Shown: positions 8,270 to 18,453, numbered from the stretch's first letter. The stretch is 64,000 bases of DNA from Saccharibacillus sacchari DSM 19268 (GCF_000585395.1 NZ_KK073875.1:5384274-5448273), one strand, 5' to 3'. Notes: generated by a model not told the origin, from the sequence alone. Translations and numbers: made by a program.

Positions 8270-10039
8270 TTATATCGAACGCCGCAGCGTCTCTTCATCA
8301 TGGTCATCCTTCGGATGCTCGTTCCAGACCAACATCACCGTCAAACCGCCAAGCGGCGAATCTTCGGTTCGAACCCCGGCCTCCCGGGCGCTGCGCAGTT
8401 GCAGCCGCTGGTTGACGTTCCATAATCCGCAGCCCGTTTCTTCGCTCATCGGCTCGGCCAGACGCCGCTTCAGCTTTTCGCGCCCGACTTCGTCCAGTCC
8501 GCCGCCGTTGTCTTCGACGCGGATGATCACGGTTCCGTCTTCGCCCAGTTCTCCGGAAATCCGAATCAACCCGGATTCCGCATGCGGTTCGATTCCGTGA
8601 ATGACGGCATTTTCCACGAGCGGTTGAAGAATAAGCGGCGATACATATAGGTCCAATAACTCTTCCGGCAATTCGATCACGTAATCGAGACGATTCATGC
8701 GCATCTTCTGAATCTCCAGATAGTGGCGCACGAACTCGACTTCTTCTTTTAAAGGAACCAGTTCCCGCTCCTGCCGCGTCGTGTACCGGTAGTACCTCGA
8801 CAGGCTGTGCGACATCGCCACGACCGCGTCCATCCGTCCAAGCTTCGCCATGCTGGTCACGAACGACAGGCAATTATAGAAGAAATGCGGATTGATCTGC
8901 GATTGCAGCTGCTTCAGCCTCGCTTCTTTGACATGCAGCTGCTCCAAATACACGTGTTCGAACAGGTTCTGTATTTTGTCGACCATCTGATTGAAGCGCT
9001 CCGACAGAAAACTGAACTCGTTGCGGCCTTTCGGCTTGATGCGCACCGAATAATCTTCCTGCTGAAGACGCTGGAAACCCCGAATCAACTGGCGGATCGG
9101 GATCTGCACTTGCACATACAGCAGATAAGCCGCTACCGAGCCCATGACGAGCAGCGTGAGGATGGAAAAGTAGAACAGCAGATTGGATTTTTGGATCGGC
9201 GCCAGCATATCGGCCATCGGCATGTAATCGATCAAGTACCAACCGGTTTCTTTGGATAGCACGATGCTTACCATATAAGGTTCCCCGTCGATATTGACCG
9301 TGAGATTATCGCTTTCCGGCAGCGGCGATACGTTAAGCTTCTCCATCATTTTCTCCGTCAAATCGCGATCCGACGTCCGGTTGTAAATCACGCCCATGTC
9401 CTCTCTATAGTAAAAAGGATCATGCCGACCGTCGTCTTTGAACTTGTCGAGCATGTTCTGGATATTGCGGCTGTCGAATTCAAGCTCCACGATCGTCTCG
9501 GCTTTCAACGCGGGATCGGCGATGCCGTAAGGCGCAACCGTGAACCAGGAGAACAAGAAAATCTCTTCGTTGCCCTCTTTCGCCCGAGTCACCTGCCAGC
9601 CGGGCTTGATCGTGGCTTGCAGCAAAGCCGGATCGTAAGCGCGGGCATCATTCTCCGACACGACGCGGCGCAGCGACGGGGAATAGAGATGCAGGCGGCT
9701 TTTCCAATTCGACGAACTCTCCTGAATGCTCAGCTTGTTCTGAATGCGCTTGACCAGATTGATCTCGTCCAGATTAAAATAACCGCCGTTCGTATATAGT
9801 TTGCGGAAGCTTTCGATGTCCGGATCATGAATCAGCAGATTCGGCCAGGAAGCCAGCATTTCGATATTGGTATTGACCTGACTTTGGAAAAAGGCTAATT
9901 GGTTCTGATTCGATTCGCCGAGTTCCGCGCGCAGCACGTCGGTTGTCGTCTTGTTCGAATACCCGTAGAGCAGAGCCACCGGAATCCACATCAGGGTCAG
10001 AATCAGCATCATTTTCGCAAAAAGATTAGCGCGTGGCAT
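8270..10039 (-). CDS. Membrane sensor histidine kinase (YesM-like)
   Basis: Senses an extracellular sugar signal and phosphorylates the YesN-like regulator. 589 residues from the ATG at 10039, chosen because GGGAGGAG lies just upstream; a longer frame to 10162 would run through the cre-like site. First membrane segment is near residues 8-28, an extracellular sensor region follows to about 280, the second segment is near 290-310, then HAMP. The His_kinase domain carries INPHFFYN with the phospho-His, and the HATPase has the N-box LVENAVIHG and G-box VEDNGGG. This LytS/YesM family phosphorylates on the His of the NPHF motif. It overlaps nothing and is cotranscribed with the regulator gene. Confidence 0.93.
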   Translation of the reverse strand: MPRANLFAKMMLILTLMWIPVALLYGYSNKTTTDVLRAELGESNQNQLAFFQSQVNTNIEMLASWPNLLIHDPDIESFRKLYTNGGYFNLDEINLVKRIQNKLSIQESSSNWKSRLHLYSPSLRRVVSENDARAYDPALLQATIKPGWQVTRAKEGNEEIFLFSWFTVAPYGIADPALKAETIVELEFDSRNIQNMLDKFKDDGRHDPFYYREDMGVIYNRTSDRDLTEKMMEKLNVSPLPESDNLTVNIDGEPYMVSIVLSKETGWYLIDYMPMADMLAPIQKSNLLFYFSILTLLVMGSVAAYLLYVQVQIPIRQLIRGFQRLQQEDYSVRIKPKGRNEFSFLSERFNQMVDKIQNLFEHVYLEQLHVKEARLKQLQSQINPHFFYNCLSFVTSMAKLGRMDAVVAMSHSLSRYYRYTTRQERELVPLKEEVEFVRHYLEIQKMRMNRLDYVIELPEELLDLYVSPLILQPLVENAVIHGIEPHAESGLIRISGELGEDGTVIIRVEDNGGGLDEVGREKLKRRLAEPMSEETGCGLWNVNQRLQLRSAREAGVRTEDSPLGGLTVMLVWNEHPKDDHDEETLRRSI

Positions 10040-10078
10040 CGGAGTCTCCTCCCTTTCGGTGTTTGCAAGCTCACTAAT

Positions 10079-10092
10079 TGTAAGCGGTAACA
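10079..10092 (-). promoter_or_regulatory. Catabolite-responsive element (cre-like)
   Basis: TGTAAGCGGTAACA fits the published cre consensus TGWAANCGNTNWCA at every position. It lies 40 bases upstream of the kinase start, where CcpA bound to the DNA would lower transcription of the two-component operon in the presence of a preferred sugar. CcpA itself is not in the window. Confidence 0.65.
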
Positions 10093-10204
10093 ATAAAGTC
10101 GGCAAGAGCATTCTCGCAACATTTCGGTTGTTTTCATAACGAAAAAAGGCTGCCTCGGCCATCGATGCGGCATTCGGGGCAGCCTTTATACGGAAAAGAA
10201 TAGA

Positions 10205-11938
10205 TTAAATCTTGAATTTAGCGATCAATTTGCTGAGTTCCAACGCGATCCCGTTCACTTCTTCCGAAGAAGCGGACACGATATCCAGCGATTCGCGTTG
10301 AAGCTGCGAGGCCTGCGTCACTTCAATCGCGCTGCCCGACGATTCTTTGGCGATTCCCGCCAGTTCATTCACCGAAGCGGCTACCTCTTCGGAGCTGGCC
10401 GACATTTGCTCCGTGACCGCCGACATGTCTTCCGTCTGCGTGGACACGTTGCCGATCGCCGCTTCGATCCGTCGGAACGCTTCGCCCGAACGCTGTGACA
10501 GCGTAAGGCCTGTTTCTACCTCGTGCATCCCCTCTTGCATTAACACGACCGCTTCATCCGTTTCCCGAATCATCAAGCCGAGAATGCCCGAAATTTGGTT
10601 CGCCGAAGTCGCTGACTGGTCGGCAAGTTTGCGCACCTCTTCCGCGACGACCGCGAAGCCTTTGCCGTGATCGCCGGCTCTTGCCGCCTCAATCGCGGCG
10701 TTGAGCGCCAGCAGATTCGTTTGCGAAGCAATGCCGGAGATAAGCCCCGCGATGCCTTCGATCTCGCGCGAACGCTCCTGAAGCTCGCGAATCCGCTCCG
10801 AGGAACGTCCGACCGACGTGCTGATGGCCGACATCTGGTCGCCGACGCGATCAATCGACTCCCCGCCCGCCGTCGCTTCCGTTTTCATCTCGGAAGCCGC
10901 TTCGGATACCTGATAAGCCGTTTGCGCGATCTCCTGAATGGCACGCGACATCTCTTCCATGACTCTCGACGTCTCTTCGGCCGAACTTTCCTGCGTGCGG
11001 GCTCCGACGCTCATGCGATCCGCGCTTTCCGTCACGCCGTTTTGAATGCGTACGTTTTTCTCGACTTCTTCCTGCAATGCGGCCGAAGAGTCGGCGGCTT
11101 GCTGCGCACGGCTTTGGACGCCCGAAATAATGGTTTTGATCTCAAGCGCCATCTCGGAAAACTTGCGGTTCAAATCGCCGAAGTCGTCTTTTCGATCCGT
11201 ATGCAGCTGCACGTTCAGGTCGCCGTCGTTCATTTGGCCGATCGCTCCGAACAATTCGCGAATCGGCTTCATCATGCGGCGCATCACGAAATATTGAAGC
11301 GCAAGCACGCCGATGAAGCAGAGCGCCATGGCAAGCAGCGAAGTCAGTAAAATGTCCTTTGTATTTTGGGCAATATCCAGCGCATTGATGTCCAGTCCCA
11401 TCACGGCGATCAGATTGCCCGAGTCGTCCAGGATCGGCTGAAGCATCGTGACCCAAGTTCCGTAGTCGTCGGTAAAAGCATTGGTGGTCGTCGCTTGTTT
11501 GCTCGCGATAATCGCCTGCATGGCTTTGAGCATCTCCGGAGGATTTTCATAGCGGGTACCCGGTACCATGCCGTCCGCCGTCAGATGGGTCGGCGAAGCC
11601 ACGACGGTCTGCGTTCCGTTTTCCAGATCCGCGCCGAATACGTAAGCTTGCGCGACGTTCGGGTTCAAGTCCGACACTTGATCCAGCATCGGAGTCAGTT
11701 TTTTCCCTATTTCATTATCCGGAGCCGGATCGGCGACTGCTTCCGCAATCAGCGGATTGCCGATTTGGGCTCTTACGTAATCCGTTACGCCCAAGTATTG
11801 ACTGCGAAGGCTGTCGAGCGCCATCTTCTGCTGCAATTTGACGGTGATACCCGTTAACAAACCCCCTACCAGCAAAATACCGAACGCGATCATGATCATA
11901 TTTTTCGCAAAAAAGGTCAGTCTGAATTTGTTTCTCAT
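10205..11938 (-). CDS. Methyl-accepting chemotaxis protein with HAMP
   Basis: Transmembrane chemoreceptor signalling to CheA/CheW. 577 residues from the ATG at 11938, preceded by GGGGGAAA; the frame could extend 40 codons further upstream but without a ribosome site. Transmembrane segment 1 is about residues 9-30, an extracellular ligand-binding region (dCACHE-like by appearance, my inference) runs to about 230, segment 2 is about 235-255, and HAMP follows with the MKPIRELF start. The cytoplasmic coiled coil has the invariant hairpin tip, with [20 protein letters not shown] and [16 protein letters not shown]. It stands alone between the kinase and the amino-acid transporter genes, with no shared operon evident. 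Confidence 0.93.
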   Translation of the reverse strand: MRNKFRLTFFAKNMIMIAFGILLVGGLLTGITVKLQQKMALDSLRSQYLGVTDYVRAQIGNPLIAEAVADPAPDNEIGKKLTPMLDQVSDLNPNVAQAYVFGADLENGTQTVVASPTHLTADGMVPGTRYENPPEMLKAMQAIIASKQATTTNAFTDDYGTWVTMLQPILDDSGNLIAVMGLDINALDIAQNTKDILLTSLLAMALCFIGVLALQYFVMRRMMKPIRELFGAIGQMNDGDLNVQLHTDRKDDFGDLNRKFSEMALEIKTIISGVQSRAQQAADSSAALQEEVEKNVRIQNGVTESADRMSVGARTQESSAEETSRVMEEMSRAIQEIAQTAYQVSEAASEMKTEATAGGESIDRVGDQMSAISTSVGRSSERIRELQERSREIEGIAGLISGIASQTNLLALNAAIEAARAGDHGKGFAVVAEEVRKLADQSATSANQISGILGLMIRETDEAVVLMQEGMHEVETGLTLSQRSGEAFRRIEAAIGNVSTQTEDMSAVTEQMSASSEEVAASVNELAGIAKESSGSAIEVTQASQLQRESLDIVSASSEEVNGIALELSKLIAKFKI

Positions 11939-12045
11939 GCGTTTCCCCCGTTTCTTCCGTTTCATCGCTTTATTTAGCGCCATATCTTTTTTTCGACAAA
12001 AAACCCGCCCTTTTAAATAGCTATATGTATAAAAATCAAAATAAA

Positions 12046-12072
12046 AGCCGCCGATCATAGTCTCGGCGGCTT
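12046..12072 (-). terminator. Terminator of the TcyABC-type operon
   Basis: Stem GCCGCCGA / TCTCGGCGGC around a short TCATAG loop, followed on the minus strand by TTTTATTTTGATTTTT. It begins about 26 bases beyond the stop of the ATP-binding protein gene. Confidence 0.8.
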
Positions 12073-12097
12073 TCTTGAGTCTGATTCATGTTCCGAT

Positions 12098-12847
12098 TCA
12101 TTCTTTGGACGTCAGCACATTCAAAAATTGGGAGGCGCGCTCGCTGGACGGGTTCTGAAGCACCTTCTGCGGCGGTCCTTGCTCCAAGATAACGCCGCCG
12201 TCCATCAGGACGACCTTATCCGCCGCTTCCGCAGCAAACTTCATTTCATGAGTCACGACAACCATCGTCATTCCCTCGGCAGCCAGCTCCTTCATGACCT
12301 TCAGCACCTCGCCGACCAGCTCGGGATCAAGCGCTGAGGTCGGTTCGTCGAACAGCATCACCTCGGGATCGGTAGCCAGCGCACGGGCGATGCCGACACG
12401 CTGCTGCTGACCTCCCGAGAGCTGGTGCGGGTATGCGTCTTCCTTGCCGCTCAAGCCGACTTTCGCCAGCAGCTCCAAGGAACGCTTGCGCGCCGCCTCC
12501 TTATCGCGCTTTTGAACCACGATCTGAGCTTCCATGACATTCTCCAGTGCGGTCTTATGCGGGAAAAGGTTATACGATTGAAAGACCATTCCGGTGCTCT
12601 GACGCAGCTTCAGCACTTTTTGCTTGTCCATTTTACGTCGCCCATTGAATTCTAGGGTAGTCTCTCCCAGTTGAAGCGATCCGGCATCCGGCGTCTCCAA
12701 GAGGTTCAGACAGCGCAGCAACGTCGTTTTCCCCGAGCCGGAAGGGCCGATGATCACGAGCACTTTCCCTTTTTCCAACGATAAATCAATGCCGTTAAGC
12801 ACTTGCAGCGATCCGAACGATTTATGCAAATTACGAATTTCGATCAT
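12098..12847 (-). CDS. Polar amino-acid ABC transporter ATP-binding protein (TcyC/GlnQ type)
   Basis: Powers uptake of an amino acid, probably cystine given the binding protein of the same operon. 249 residues, full length for the family. Walker [10 protein letters not shown] at about 34-42, Q-loop in [15 protein letters not shown] signature LSGGQQQR, Walker [15 protein letters not shown], and switch His in [10 protein letters not shown]. Start ATG at 12847 with AAAGGAG upstream. It is the third gene of a three-gene transcript (binding protein, permease, ATPase) and is followed by a terminator at 12046-12072. The family is certain; the substrate assignment is inferred from sequence resemblance of the binding protein to B. 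subtilis TcyA. Confidence 0.93.
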   Translation of the reverse strand: MIEIRNLHKSFGSLQVLNGIDLSLEKGKVLVIIGPSGSGKTTLLRCLNLLETPDAGSLQLGETTLEFNGRRKMDKQKVLKLRQSTGMVFQSYNLFPHKTALENVMEAQIVVQKRDKEAARKRSLELLAKVGLSGKEDAYPHQLSGGQQQRVGIARALATDPEVMLFDEPTSALDPELVGEVLKVMKELAAEGMTMVVVTHEMKFAAEAADKVVLMDGGVILEQGPPQKVLQNPSSERASQFLNVLTSKE

Positions 12848-12872
12848 GGGATCTGACTCCTTTCCGGTCGGT

Positions 12873-13541
12873 TTATTGAGCGGAGAATCGGGATAACCGC
12901 TTCTCCATCACACTTTGCAGAGCATTCAATATCGTACAAATCGCGAGATAGATCACGGCCGCTTCCGTATAGAGCAGCAGCGGCTCATAAGTGGTTGCCG
13001 TAATCTGCTTCGCAACCTGGAACAGCTCGACCACCGTTATCGTATAAGCGAGCGACGTGTCTTTGACCAAGCTGATAAAAGAGTTCGATAGCGGCGGTAC
13101 CGATACGCGTGCAGCCTGCGGAAGAATAACACGCCAGAGAGCCTGACCGCGCGTCATGCCGAGCGAATAGGCAGCCTCCCATTGTCCGTTCGAGATCGAT
13201 TGGATCGCGGCACGGACAATCTCGGAATTATACGCGCCCATGTTGAGCGTAAAGGCGATAACCGCGGCCGGGAACGGATCGAATTCGATTCCGACGCTCG
13301 GCAGTCCGAAGAAAATGATAAACAGCTGCACGAGCAGCGGCGTCCCCCGAATTACCCATACATAAAAAATCGCGATTTGGTTGAGCACGGGGATTTTCCA
13401 CACCCGTACCAATGCAACCAATACCGCTAGGATCAGCCCCAAAACGAACGAGATCAGCGCGAGCGTAATCGTGTATTGCAGCGCAGCCTTGATCATCGGC
13501 CATAAGGAATCGATCACAATTTGAATTTTACGATCATCCAT
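12873..13541 (-). CDS. Polar amino-acid ABC transporter permease (TcyB type)
   Basis: Membrane channel of the amino-acid importer. 222 residues from ATG 13541, preceded by GGAAGGGG; the frame could open at 13598 but the MDDRKIQI start fits the family. About five hydrophobic segments, with the HisM/GlnP-family motif [18 protein letters not shown] near residues 120-140 (the EAA-type loop). The gap to the ATPase gene is 25 bases. The gap to the upstream binding-protein gene is 221 bases and holds a stem-loop at 13731-13753. Both permease subunits are probably this one protein as a homodimer, as in TcyB. Confidence 0.92.
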   Translation of the reverse strand: MDDRKIQIVIDSLWPMIKAALQYTITLALISFVLGLILAVLVALVRVWKIPVLNQIAIFYVWVIRGTPLLVQLFIIFFGLPSVGIEFDPFPAAVIAFTLNMGAYNSEIVRAAIQSISNGQWEAAYSLGMTRGQALWRVILPQAARVSVPPLSNSFISLVKDTSLAYTITVVELFQVAKQITATTYEPLLLYTEAAVIYLAICTILNALQSVMEKRLSRFSAQ

Positions 13542-13730
13542 GCTTCTTGTACCCCTTCCGCCGCTATCGGCATTCTTTTTCGCTATGAAGTCGGGCAAAA
13601 CGTTCGTACTTCACTTTTACACGTAAATGCCTGCCATTGAACAAACAAAACGAGGCTGCTCCAGGACCCGCTTCGCGAATCCGGGATAGCCCCGCTTCCG
13701 TTGAAACCGTGAGCGGCTTCTTCCGTATCA

Positions 13731-13753
13731 GTAATGCGGCGTAACCGCGTTAC
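13731..13753 (-). promoter_or_regulatory. Intercistronic stem-loop after binding-protein gene
   Basis: GTAATGCGG / CCGCGTTAC hairpin ten bases past the stop of the TcyA-like gene, without a T tract. It parallels the stem-loops found after the sugar-binding protein at 4245-4365 and likely favours higher expression of the binding protein. Confidence 0.5.
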
Positions 13754-13762
13754 GGATCATCA

Positions 13763-14605
13763 TTATTTCGATACGTCTTCGCCGAAGTATTTCTCGGAGA
13801 TCGTCGCGTACGTTCCGTCGCTGTGCATATCAGCCAGTGCTTTGTTCACGGCTTCGACGAGTTCCGGCTGGTTTTTCGCGAATACGCCGCCGCTTTGGGA
13901 AGCGTCTTCGGCTTCGGCAACGACTTTCAGCGCCAGATCCGGTTTTTGCTTTTTCAAATCGAGGAACGACAGGTTGTCGTTGATCGTCGCATCCGCACGG
14001 TTGGAATTTAGCAGATCGATCGCTTGCTGGAAGCCTTCGATCGCCACGATCTCCGCGCCGTTTTCCCGTGCGATATCGGCCAGGTTGCTGGTCAGCGATT
14101 GAGCGGACTTTTTGCCTTTCAGATCAGCTAGCGATTTGATGTCCGTATTGTCTTCGCGCACGATCAGCACCGCGCCGGAAGAGATGTACGGATCGGAGAA
14201 GTCATACTTTTCTTTGCGGTCGTCGCGGATCGAGACTTCGTTGAACACGGAGTCGAAGCGTCCCGCGTCGATACCCGCAAGCAGGCTGTCCCACGGTGCT
14301 TCTTCGAACTGAACTTCAACGCCGAGGCGTTTTGCGACTTCGCGAGCGATTTCCACGTCGAATCCGGTCAACTCGCCGCTTGCGTCATGGTAAGTGAACG
14401 GCGGATACGTGCCTTCCGTACCGATGACGATCTTATCGGCAGCTTTAATCTTTTCCAAAGAATTCGTTGCGGCAGCCGTGCTTTCTTCCGACGTGCCTGC
14501 GTTATTCGTAGCGGCTGTGTTGCTGCTCCCGTTATTGCTGCCGCAAGCGGCGAGCATCAAGGTCATCAGGATCGCAACAAGGCCGAGCATGGTCGCTTTT
14601 TTCAT
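13763..14605 (-). CDS. Amino-acid ABC transporter substrate-binding lipoprotein (TcyA-like)
   Basis: Extracellular receptor for an amino acid. 280 residues; signal peptide with lipobox LAAC and lipidated Cys21, a low-complexity Asn/Thr/Ser/Ala linker to about 48, then the SBP family 3 fold. The stretch IGTEGTYPPFTYHDASG, the motif IRDDRKEKYDFSDPY and the late segment INDNLSFLDLKKQKP closely follow the B. subtilis cystine-binding protein TcyA as I remember it, so cystine is the best guess; other polar amino acids cannot be excluded. ATG 14605 with GGAGGAA upstream. A good vegetative promoter lies about 95 bases upstream. Confidence 0.9.
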   Translation of the reverse strand: MKKATMLGLVAILMTLMLAACGSNNGSSNTAATNNAGTSEESTAAATNSLEKIKAADKIVIGTEGTYPPFTYHDASGELTGFDVEIAREVAKRLGVEVQFEEAPWDSLLAGIDAGRFDSVFNEVSIRDDRKEKYDFSDPYISSGAVLIVREDNTDIKSLADLKGKKSAQSLTSNLADIARENGAEIVAIEGFQQAIDLLNSNRADATINDNLSFLDLKKQKPDLALKVVAEAEDASQSGGVFAKNQPELVEAVNKALADMHSDGTYATISEKYFGEDVSK

Positions 14606-14697
14606 AAATGGTTTCCTCCGATTGGTTCTAAGATGATTGGACGATATTTCCAGCAGGACGCAACCCGCTGGCGGACATTTAGGTCGTGCAAGATTGA

Positions 14698-14726
14698 ATT
14701 TTACGACCTGTCGGGCGGAAAGTCAA
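14698..14726 (-). promoter_or_regulatory. Vegetative promoter of the TcyABC-type operon
   Basis: On the minus strand TTGACT, a 17-base spacer and TAAAAT, a near-consensus SigA promoter. The leader to the start codon is about 90 bases and shows no riboswitch I can recognise. The rest of the 386-base divergent gap (14606-14991) has no coding potential visible to me. Confidence 0.7.
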
Positions 14727-14991
14727 TAGATTTTCGGTTAATTCCAATTAAATTTATCGGTTTTAAAAAAAACAATCGCGAAGCGCTATGTTTGCCCGTT
14801 TAGCCAAGCCTTGGCGCGCGCGGCGTGAACATCTCGTTTTTCGTTTAATATATAGAAGTGCATTTGCTTGCTAGGGCCGTAGATCATACATAGTTCATTG
14901 CCCAGTCTGCGCAAATCGCCCGGCTGACCGTTTTTGCGGCATTGCCGCTCATCGAAGCTCCGGGCACATTCATATCAGTAGGAGGACACAT

Positions 14992-16086
14992 ATGTTCAAG
15001 AATCGCTTTTTCGTCATAGGTGCGGGGGTCGCCCTTATTCTGCTGATTATATTCCTTGGCACGCTGGTTAAGTTCCTTTTCACGCCAGTCGTGTCGTTGG
15101 TCAGCTCCCTGGTGGTCCCGTTACTGATCGCCGCATTTTTCTATTACCCGTTACGTCCTCTTGTGCGCTTCCTGGAACGCAAAAAGTGGAAACGCTCCTG
15201 GTCCGTAATGTTGATCTTCGTGGTGTTTATTCTGCTTATCGTAGGCGCTTCTCTATGGGTATGGCCTACGCTGCGCGATCAGGTTGAAAGCTTCGTTACC
15301 AATGCGCCTCAGCTTGCGCAGGATGCGGTCTACCAACTTCAGCAGTTGCAAAACAACCCGACTATCAGCCGATTCATTCCGGCCGACTCGGCCCAGAACC
15401 AAGAACTGCTCGACCGCTTGTCGGGAGTGCTGGATACTTCGCTGACATGGCTGTCGGATAACATCACGAACATGTTCTCGTTCGTTTCGAGCTTCGTGCT
15501 GGTTATCGCGACCTTCCCGATCCTGCTCTACTTCCTGCTGCGCGACGATTATAAGCTGCCGGGTTATCTGCTGAAGATCTTCCCGAACGAACAGAAAGAC
15601 GACGGAAAAGTAATGCTGGGCGAAATGGACGACGCGCTGAACGGCTTCATCGCCGGACGGGTTATCGTCAACCTGATGCTCTGCGTGCTGCTCTATATCG
15701 GCTTCCTGATCATCGGACTGCCGTATTCGCTGCTTCTGGTCATCATCTCGTTCTTCTTAAACTTCATTCCGTTCATCGGAGCGTTCCTCGCCGGAGTCCC
15801 TGTAGGCATCGTCGGCCTGATCGAATCGCCGAGCATGGCCATCTGGTCGATCGTCATCGTGATCGTGGCGCAGTTGATCCAAAACAACCTGCTGGAACCG
15901 CTCGTGTTCGGCAAACAGCTGGACATGCACCCGCTGACCGTCATCGTCCTGCTGCTCGTCGGCGGCGACATCATGGGCATCCTGGGCATGCTGATCTGCA
16001 TCCCGATCTACATGGTGGTCAAGATCGGCATCCGTCATATTTATCAAATGTATTTGAAAAGCAAGATCAAAGGCACGATCAGCTAA
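14992..16086 (+). CDS. AI-2E family transporter (YtvI/PerM type)
   Basis: Multi-pass membrane protein; family members have been linked to export of signalling molecules or Na+/H+ exchange, and the substrate of this one is unknown. 364 residues. Two or three N-terminal hydrophobic segments (about 7-65), a soluble stretch of about 95-155 with a DQVESFVTNAPQLAQ-type helix, and four or five C-terminal segments. The conserved C-terminal region includes LLRDDYKLPGY and LLEPLVFGKQLDMHPLTVIV, a family signature. ATG at 14992 with AGGAGGA upstream. It appears monocistronic and is followed by two large hairpin repeats. Confidence 0.92.
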   Translation: MFKNRFFVIGAGVALILLIIFLGTLVKFLFTPVVSLVSSLVVPLLIAAFFYYPLRPLVRFLERKKWKRSWSVMLIFVVFILLIVGASLWVWPTLRDQVESFVTNAPQLAQDAVYQLQQLQNNPTISRFIPADSAQNQELLDRLSGVLDTSLTWLSDNITNMFSFVSSFVLVIATFPILLYFLLRDDYKLPGYLLKIFPNEQKDDGKVMLGEMDDALNGFIAGRVIVNLMLCVLLYIGFLIIGLPYSLLLVIISFFLNFIPFIGAFLAGVPVGIVGLIESPSMAIWSIVIVIVAQLIQNNLLEPLVFGKQLDMHPLTVIVLLLVGGDIMGILGMLICIPIYMVVKIGIRHIYQMYLKSKIKGTIS

Positions 16087-16149
16087 TAGCTTGACCCGTC
16101 TTAATCAGACAGGCGTAACCTTACATTCAACTGGCTCAAACTACTAGTC

Positions 16150-16375
16150 GGGCATTTAAATGCCTTGAAGCTGCCCTCGAAAGTTACGCATGCGGGGGGA
16201 AACGAGAAGACTGCGAGAGAAATTCGTTCAAGACGCTGTCTCACTCGGAAAACTGGATCAGAATTTTATTGGTTGTTTTCCAAGTTCAAAGGCGTCTTGA
16301 ACTGAATTTCTCTCTACGTCTTCTCGTTTCCAGTTACGTTGGATTTTCTCGACATGTGCAGGCATTTGAATGCCC
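16150..16375. repeat. Intergenic hairpin repeat, copy 3
   Basis: The largest copy, about 226 bases, 63 bases past the AI-2E gene. Outermost arms GGGCATT / AATGCCC, then GGAAACGAGAAGAC / GTCTTCTCGTTTCC, then GAGAGAAATTC / GAATTTCTCTC, then TTCAAGACGC / GCGTCTTGAA, with an apical stem GGAAAAC / GTTTTCC. The 611-base gap 16087-16697 is almost wholly occupied by this and copy 4. Confidence 0.8.
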
Positions 16376-16390
16376 CTTTCATTCTCAAAA

Positions 16391-16564
16391 AAGGTCTTTT
16401 CGTTGCCCCAAGCTTCAGCGGAGGGGGAAATTCAGTGAGAGACGCCTTTGAGCCTGAGAATTGTAGAGTTGACCACAGGTTCAATTCTACAATTCTCAGG
16501 CGAGACAGTGACTCGAACGAATTTCTCCCGCAGCGCCCGCGCTTGTTCCAACGAACAGGACTTC
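16391..16564. repeat. Intergenic hairpin repeat, copy 4
   Basis: Outer arms around AAGGTCTTTTCGTTG and CAACGAACAGGACTT, inner arms GGGGGAAATTC / GAATTTCTCCC, and a perfect 15 bp apical stem CCTGAGAATTGTAGA / TCTACAATTCTCAGG. The apical sequence is unlike that of any other copy although fully paired. Confidence 0.8.
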
Positions 16565-16697
16565 CATCTCGTCAAGTCGTTCTCCTCCACTGGAAGAGAG
16601 CGGCTTTTTATTAGGCTCAAACGCGTATGCTTCCTCGCGGCGATATTCGTCACGCCTACACGCATTTTGATTTCGCAGACAGGAGATGATTGATCGC

Positions 16698-18308
16698 ATG
16701 AATTTCGATCCGCTATATCAACCCTATCCCTCCCACCGTCTCCCCACCTATGCCCGCAACGGCATGGTGGCCACTTCTCAGCCTTTGGCTGCGCAAGCCG
16801 GATTGGATATTCTGAAAGCTGGCGGAAACGCGATCGATGCGGCGATTGCCACGGCCGCTGCGCTTACGGTGCTGGAGCCTGCTTTTAACGGAATCGGAGG
16901 CGACGCGTTCGCGCTGGTCTGGACCAACGGCGAGCTGCACGGCTTGAACGCCAGCGGTCCGGCTCCGGCTTCTTTGTCCATCGACGCGCTGAAAGAACGG
17001 GGAATCGAGGATATGCCGAAATACGGCGTCGTACCGATCACCGTCCCCGGTGCGCCTTCCGCCTGGGCCGAACTCTCCCGTCGATTCGGACGCTTGTCCC
17101 TTGAACAAACGCTTGCGCCTGCGGCGCGCTATGCCGAAGAAGGCTACCCGGTCCCTGCAAGCCTGGCTTATTTCTGGAATCGAGCTTACCGGATCTTCAG
17201 CAGTCAGCTTCAGGGTGAAGCCCATGCCGAATGGTTCCGTACCTTCGCGCCCGATGGCCGCGCTCCGAAAGCCGGCGAAATGTGGAACTCCCCTAATCAC
17301 GCCGCTTCGCTGCGGGAGATTGGTCGAACCAACGCCGAATCGTTCTATCGCGGCGAGTTGGCGGCGAAGATCGTCCGGCATCTCAAGGAACATGGCGGAT
17401 TTTTGACGGCTGAAGATCTGGCCGGTTATCAACCGGAATGGGTGAATCCCGTCTCTGCGCGCTATCGAGATTACGAGGTGTGGGAGATTCCGCCGAACGG
17501 CCAGGGAATGATCGCTTTGATGGCCCTGAATATTCTGGACGGCTTTGCTGCCGGAGAAAAAGACAGCGTTCCGACGCTGCATCGCCAGTTGGAAGCGATG
17601 AAGCTGGCTTTTGCCGACGGAGAAGCCTATATCGCGGATTCCAAGCATATGCGAATGTCCGTCGAAGGGTTATTGTCCCGAGAATATGCGGAAGAACGCC
17701 GTAAGCTCATTTCCGACGAGGCCGCTTTCCCCGGTCCCGGCACGCCGCCTTCGGGCGGAACCGTCTATCTCGCCACCGCCGACGGCGAAGGCAATATGGT
17801 CTCCTTCATTCAAAGCAACTACATGGGATTCGGTTCGGGAATCGTTGTGCCCGGAACCGGCATCGCGCTGCAAAATCGGGGACATAGCTTCTCCATGGAT
17901 CCTCGGCACGACAACGCGCTTGGTCCCGGCAAACGAAGTTATCATACGATTATCCCCGGCTTCCTGACCCGCGCCGGCGAAGCCGTAGGCCCGTTCGGCG
18001 TCATGGGCGGCTTCATGCAGCCTCAAGGCCATGTCCAGCTCGTCATGAACACCGTCGACTTCAACCTGAACCCTCAAGCCGCCCTCGATTCCCCCCGCTG
18101 GATGTGGGAACACGGCAAAAGCGTTCAAGTCGAGCCGGATTTCCCTATTCATCTGGCACAAGCCCTCATGCGCAAAGGCCACGAAATTAAAATCGCGCCC
18201 GACAAAGGAGTGTTCGGACGCGGACAAATTATATGGCGCGATCCCGCAACTGGGGTTCTTTGCGGCGGAACCGAGACGCGAACCGACGGCTCGATTGCGG
18301 CGTGGTAG
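16698..18308 (+). CDS. Gamma-glutamyltransferase family protein (YwrD-like)
   Basis: N-terminal nucleophile hydrolase that would transfer or hydrolyse gamma-glutamyl groups. 536 residues from ATG 16698, which follows AGGAG by 11 bases; the in-frame ATG at 16686 overlaps that ribosome site. No signal peptide, unlike secreted GGT. The precursor would be cleaved before the Thr in SGGTVYLAT at about residue 357, which starts the small subunit and is the catalytic residue. The oxyanion and glycine loop appear as GFGSGIVVPGTGIALQNRG. These features match YwrD rather than classical Ggt. The N-terminal half has the usual GGNAIDAAIA motif. It sits between hairpin repeats with no operon partner. The physiological substrate is unknown. 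Confidence 0.92.
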   Translation: MNFDPLYQPYPSHRLPTYARNGMVATSQPLAAQAGLDILKAGGNAIDAAIATAAALTVLEPAFNGIGGDAFALVWTNGELHGLNASGPAPASLSIDALKERGIEDMPKYGVVPITVPGAPSAWAELSRRFGRLSLEQTLAPAARYAEEGYPVPASLAYFWNRAYRIFSSQLQGEAHAEWFRTFAPDGRAPKAGEMWNSPNHAASLREIGRTNAESFYRGELAAKIVRHLKEHGGFLTAEDLAGYQPEWVNPVSARYRDYEVWEIPPNGQGMIALMALNILDGFAAGEKDSVPTLHRQLEAMKLAFADGEAYIADSKHMRMSVEGLLSREYAEERRKLISDEAAFPGPGTPPSGGTVYLATADGEGNMVSFIQSNYMGFGSGIVVPGTGIALQNRGHSFSMDPRHDNALGPGKRSYHTIIPGFLTRAGEAVGPFGVMGGFMQPQGHVQLVMNTVDFNLNPQAALDSPRWMWEHGKSVQVEPDFPIHLAQALMRKGHEIKIAPDKGVFGRGQIIWRDPATGVLCGGTETRTDGSIAAW

Positions 18309-18346
18309 TGTTTTCAAGAAGGCTGAAAGCATTACGTATCCGCTAG

Positions 18347-18410
18347 CGAATTTCTCTCGCAGTCTTCTCTCTTCCCCCGCCTGCGCAACTTTCTCGACAT
18401 GTCAAAGCCC
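18347..18410. repeat. Partial hairpin repeat (single arm)
   Basis: The stretch CGAATTTCTCTCGCAGTCTT through TTCTCGACATGT matches an arm of copy 3 (16150-16375), including its outer segment, but I find no matching opposite arm. It looks like a decayed copy downstream of the GGT gene. Confidence 0.5.
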
Positions 18411-18453
18411 TAAAAGCTTTTCATTCCCTTTCACGTTTCTATTTCAGGCGGAG

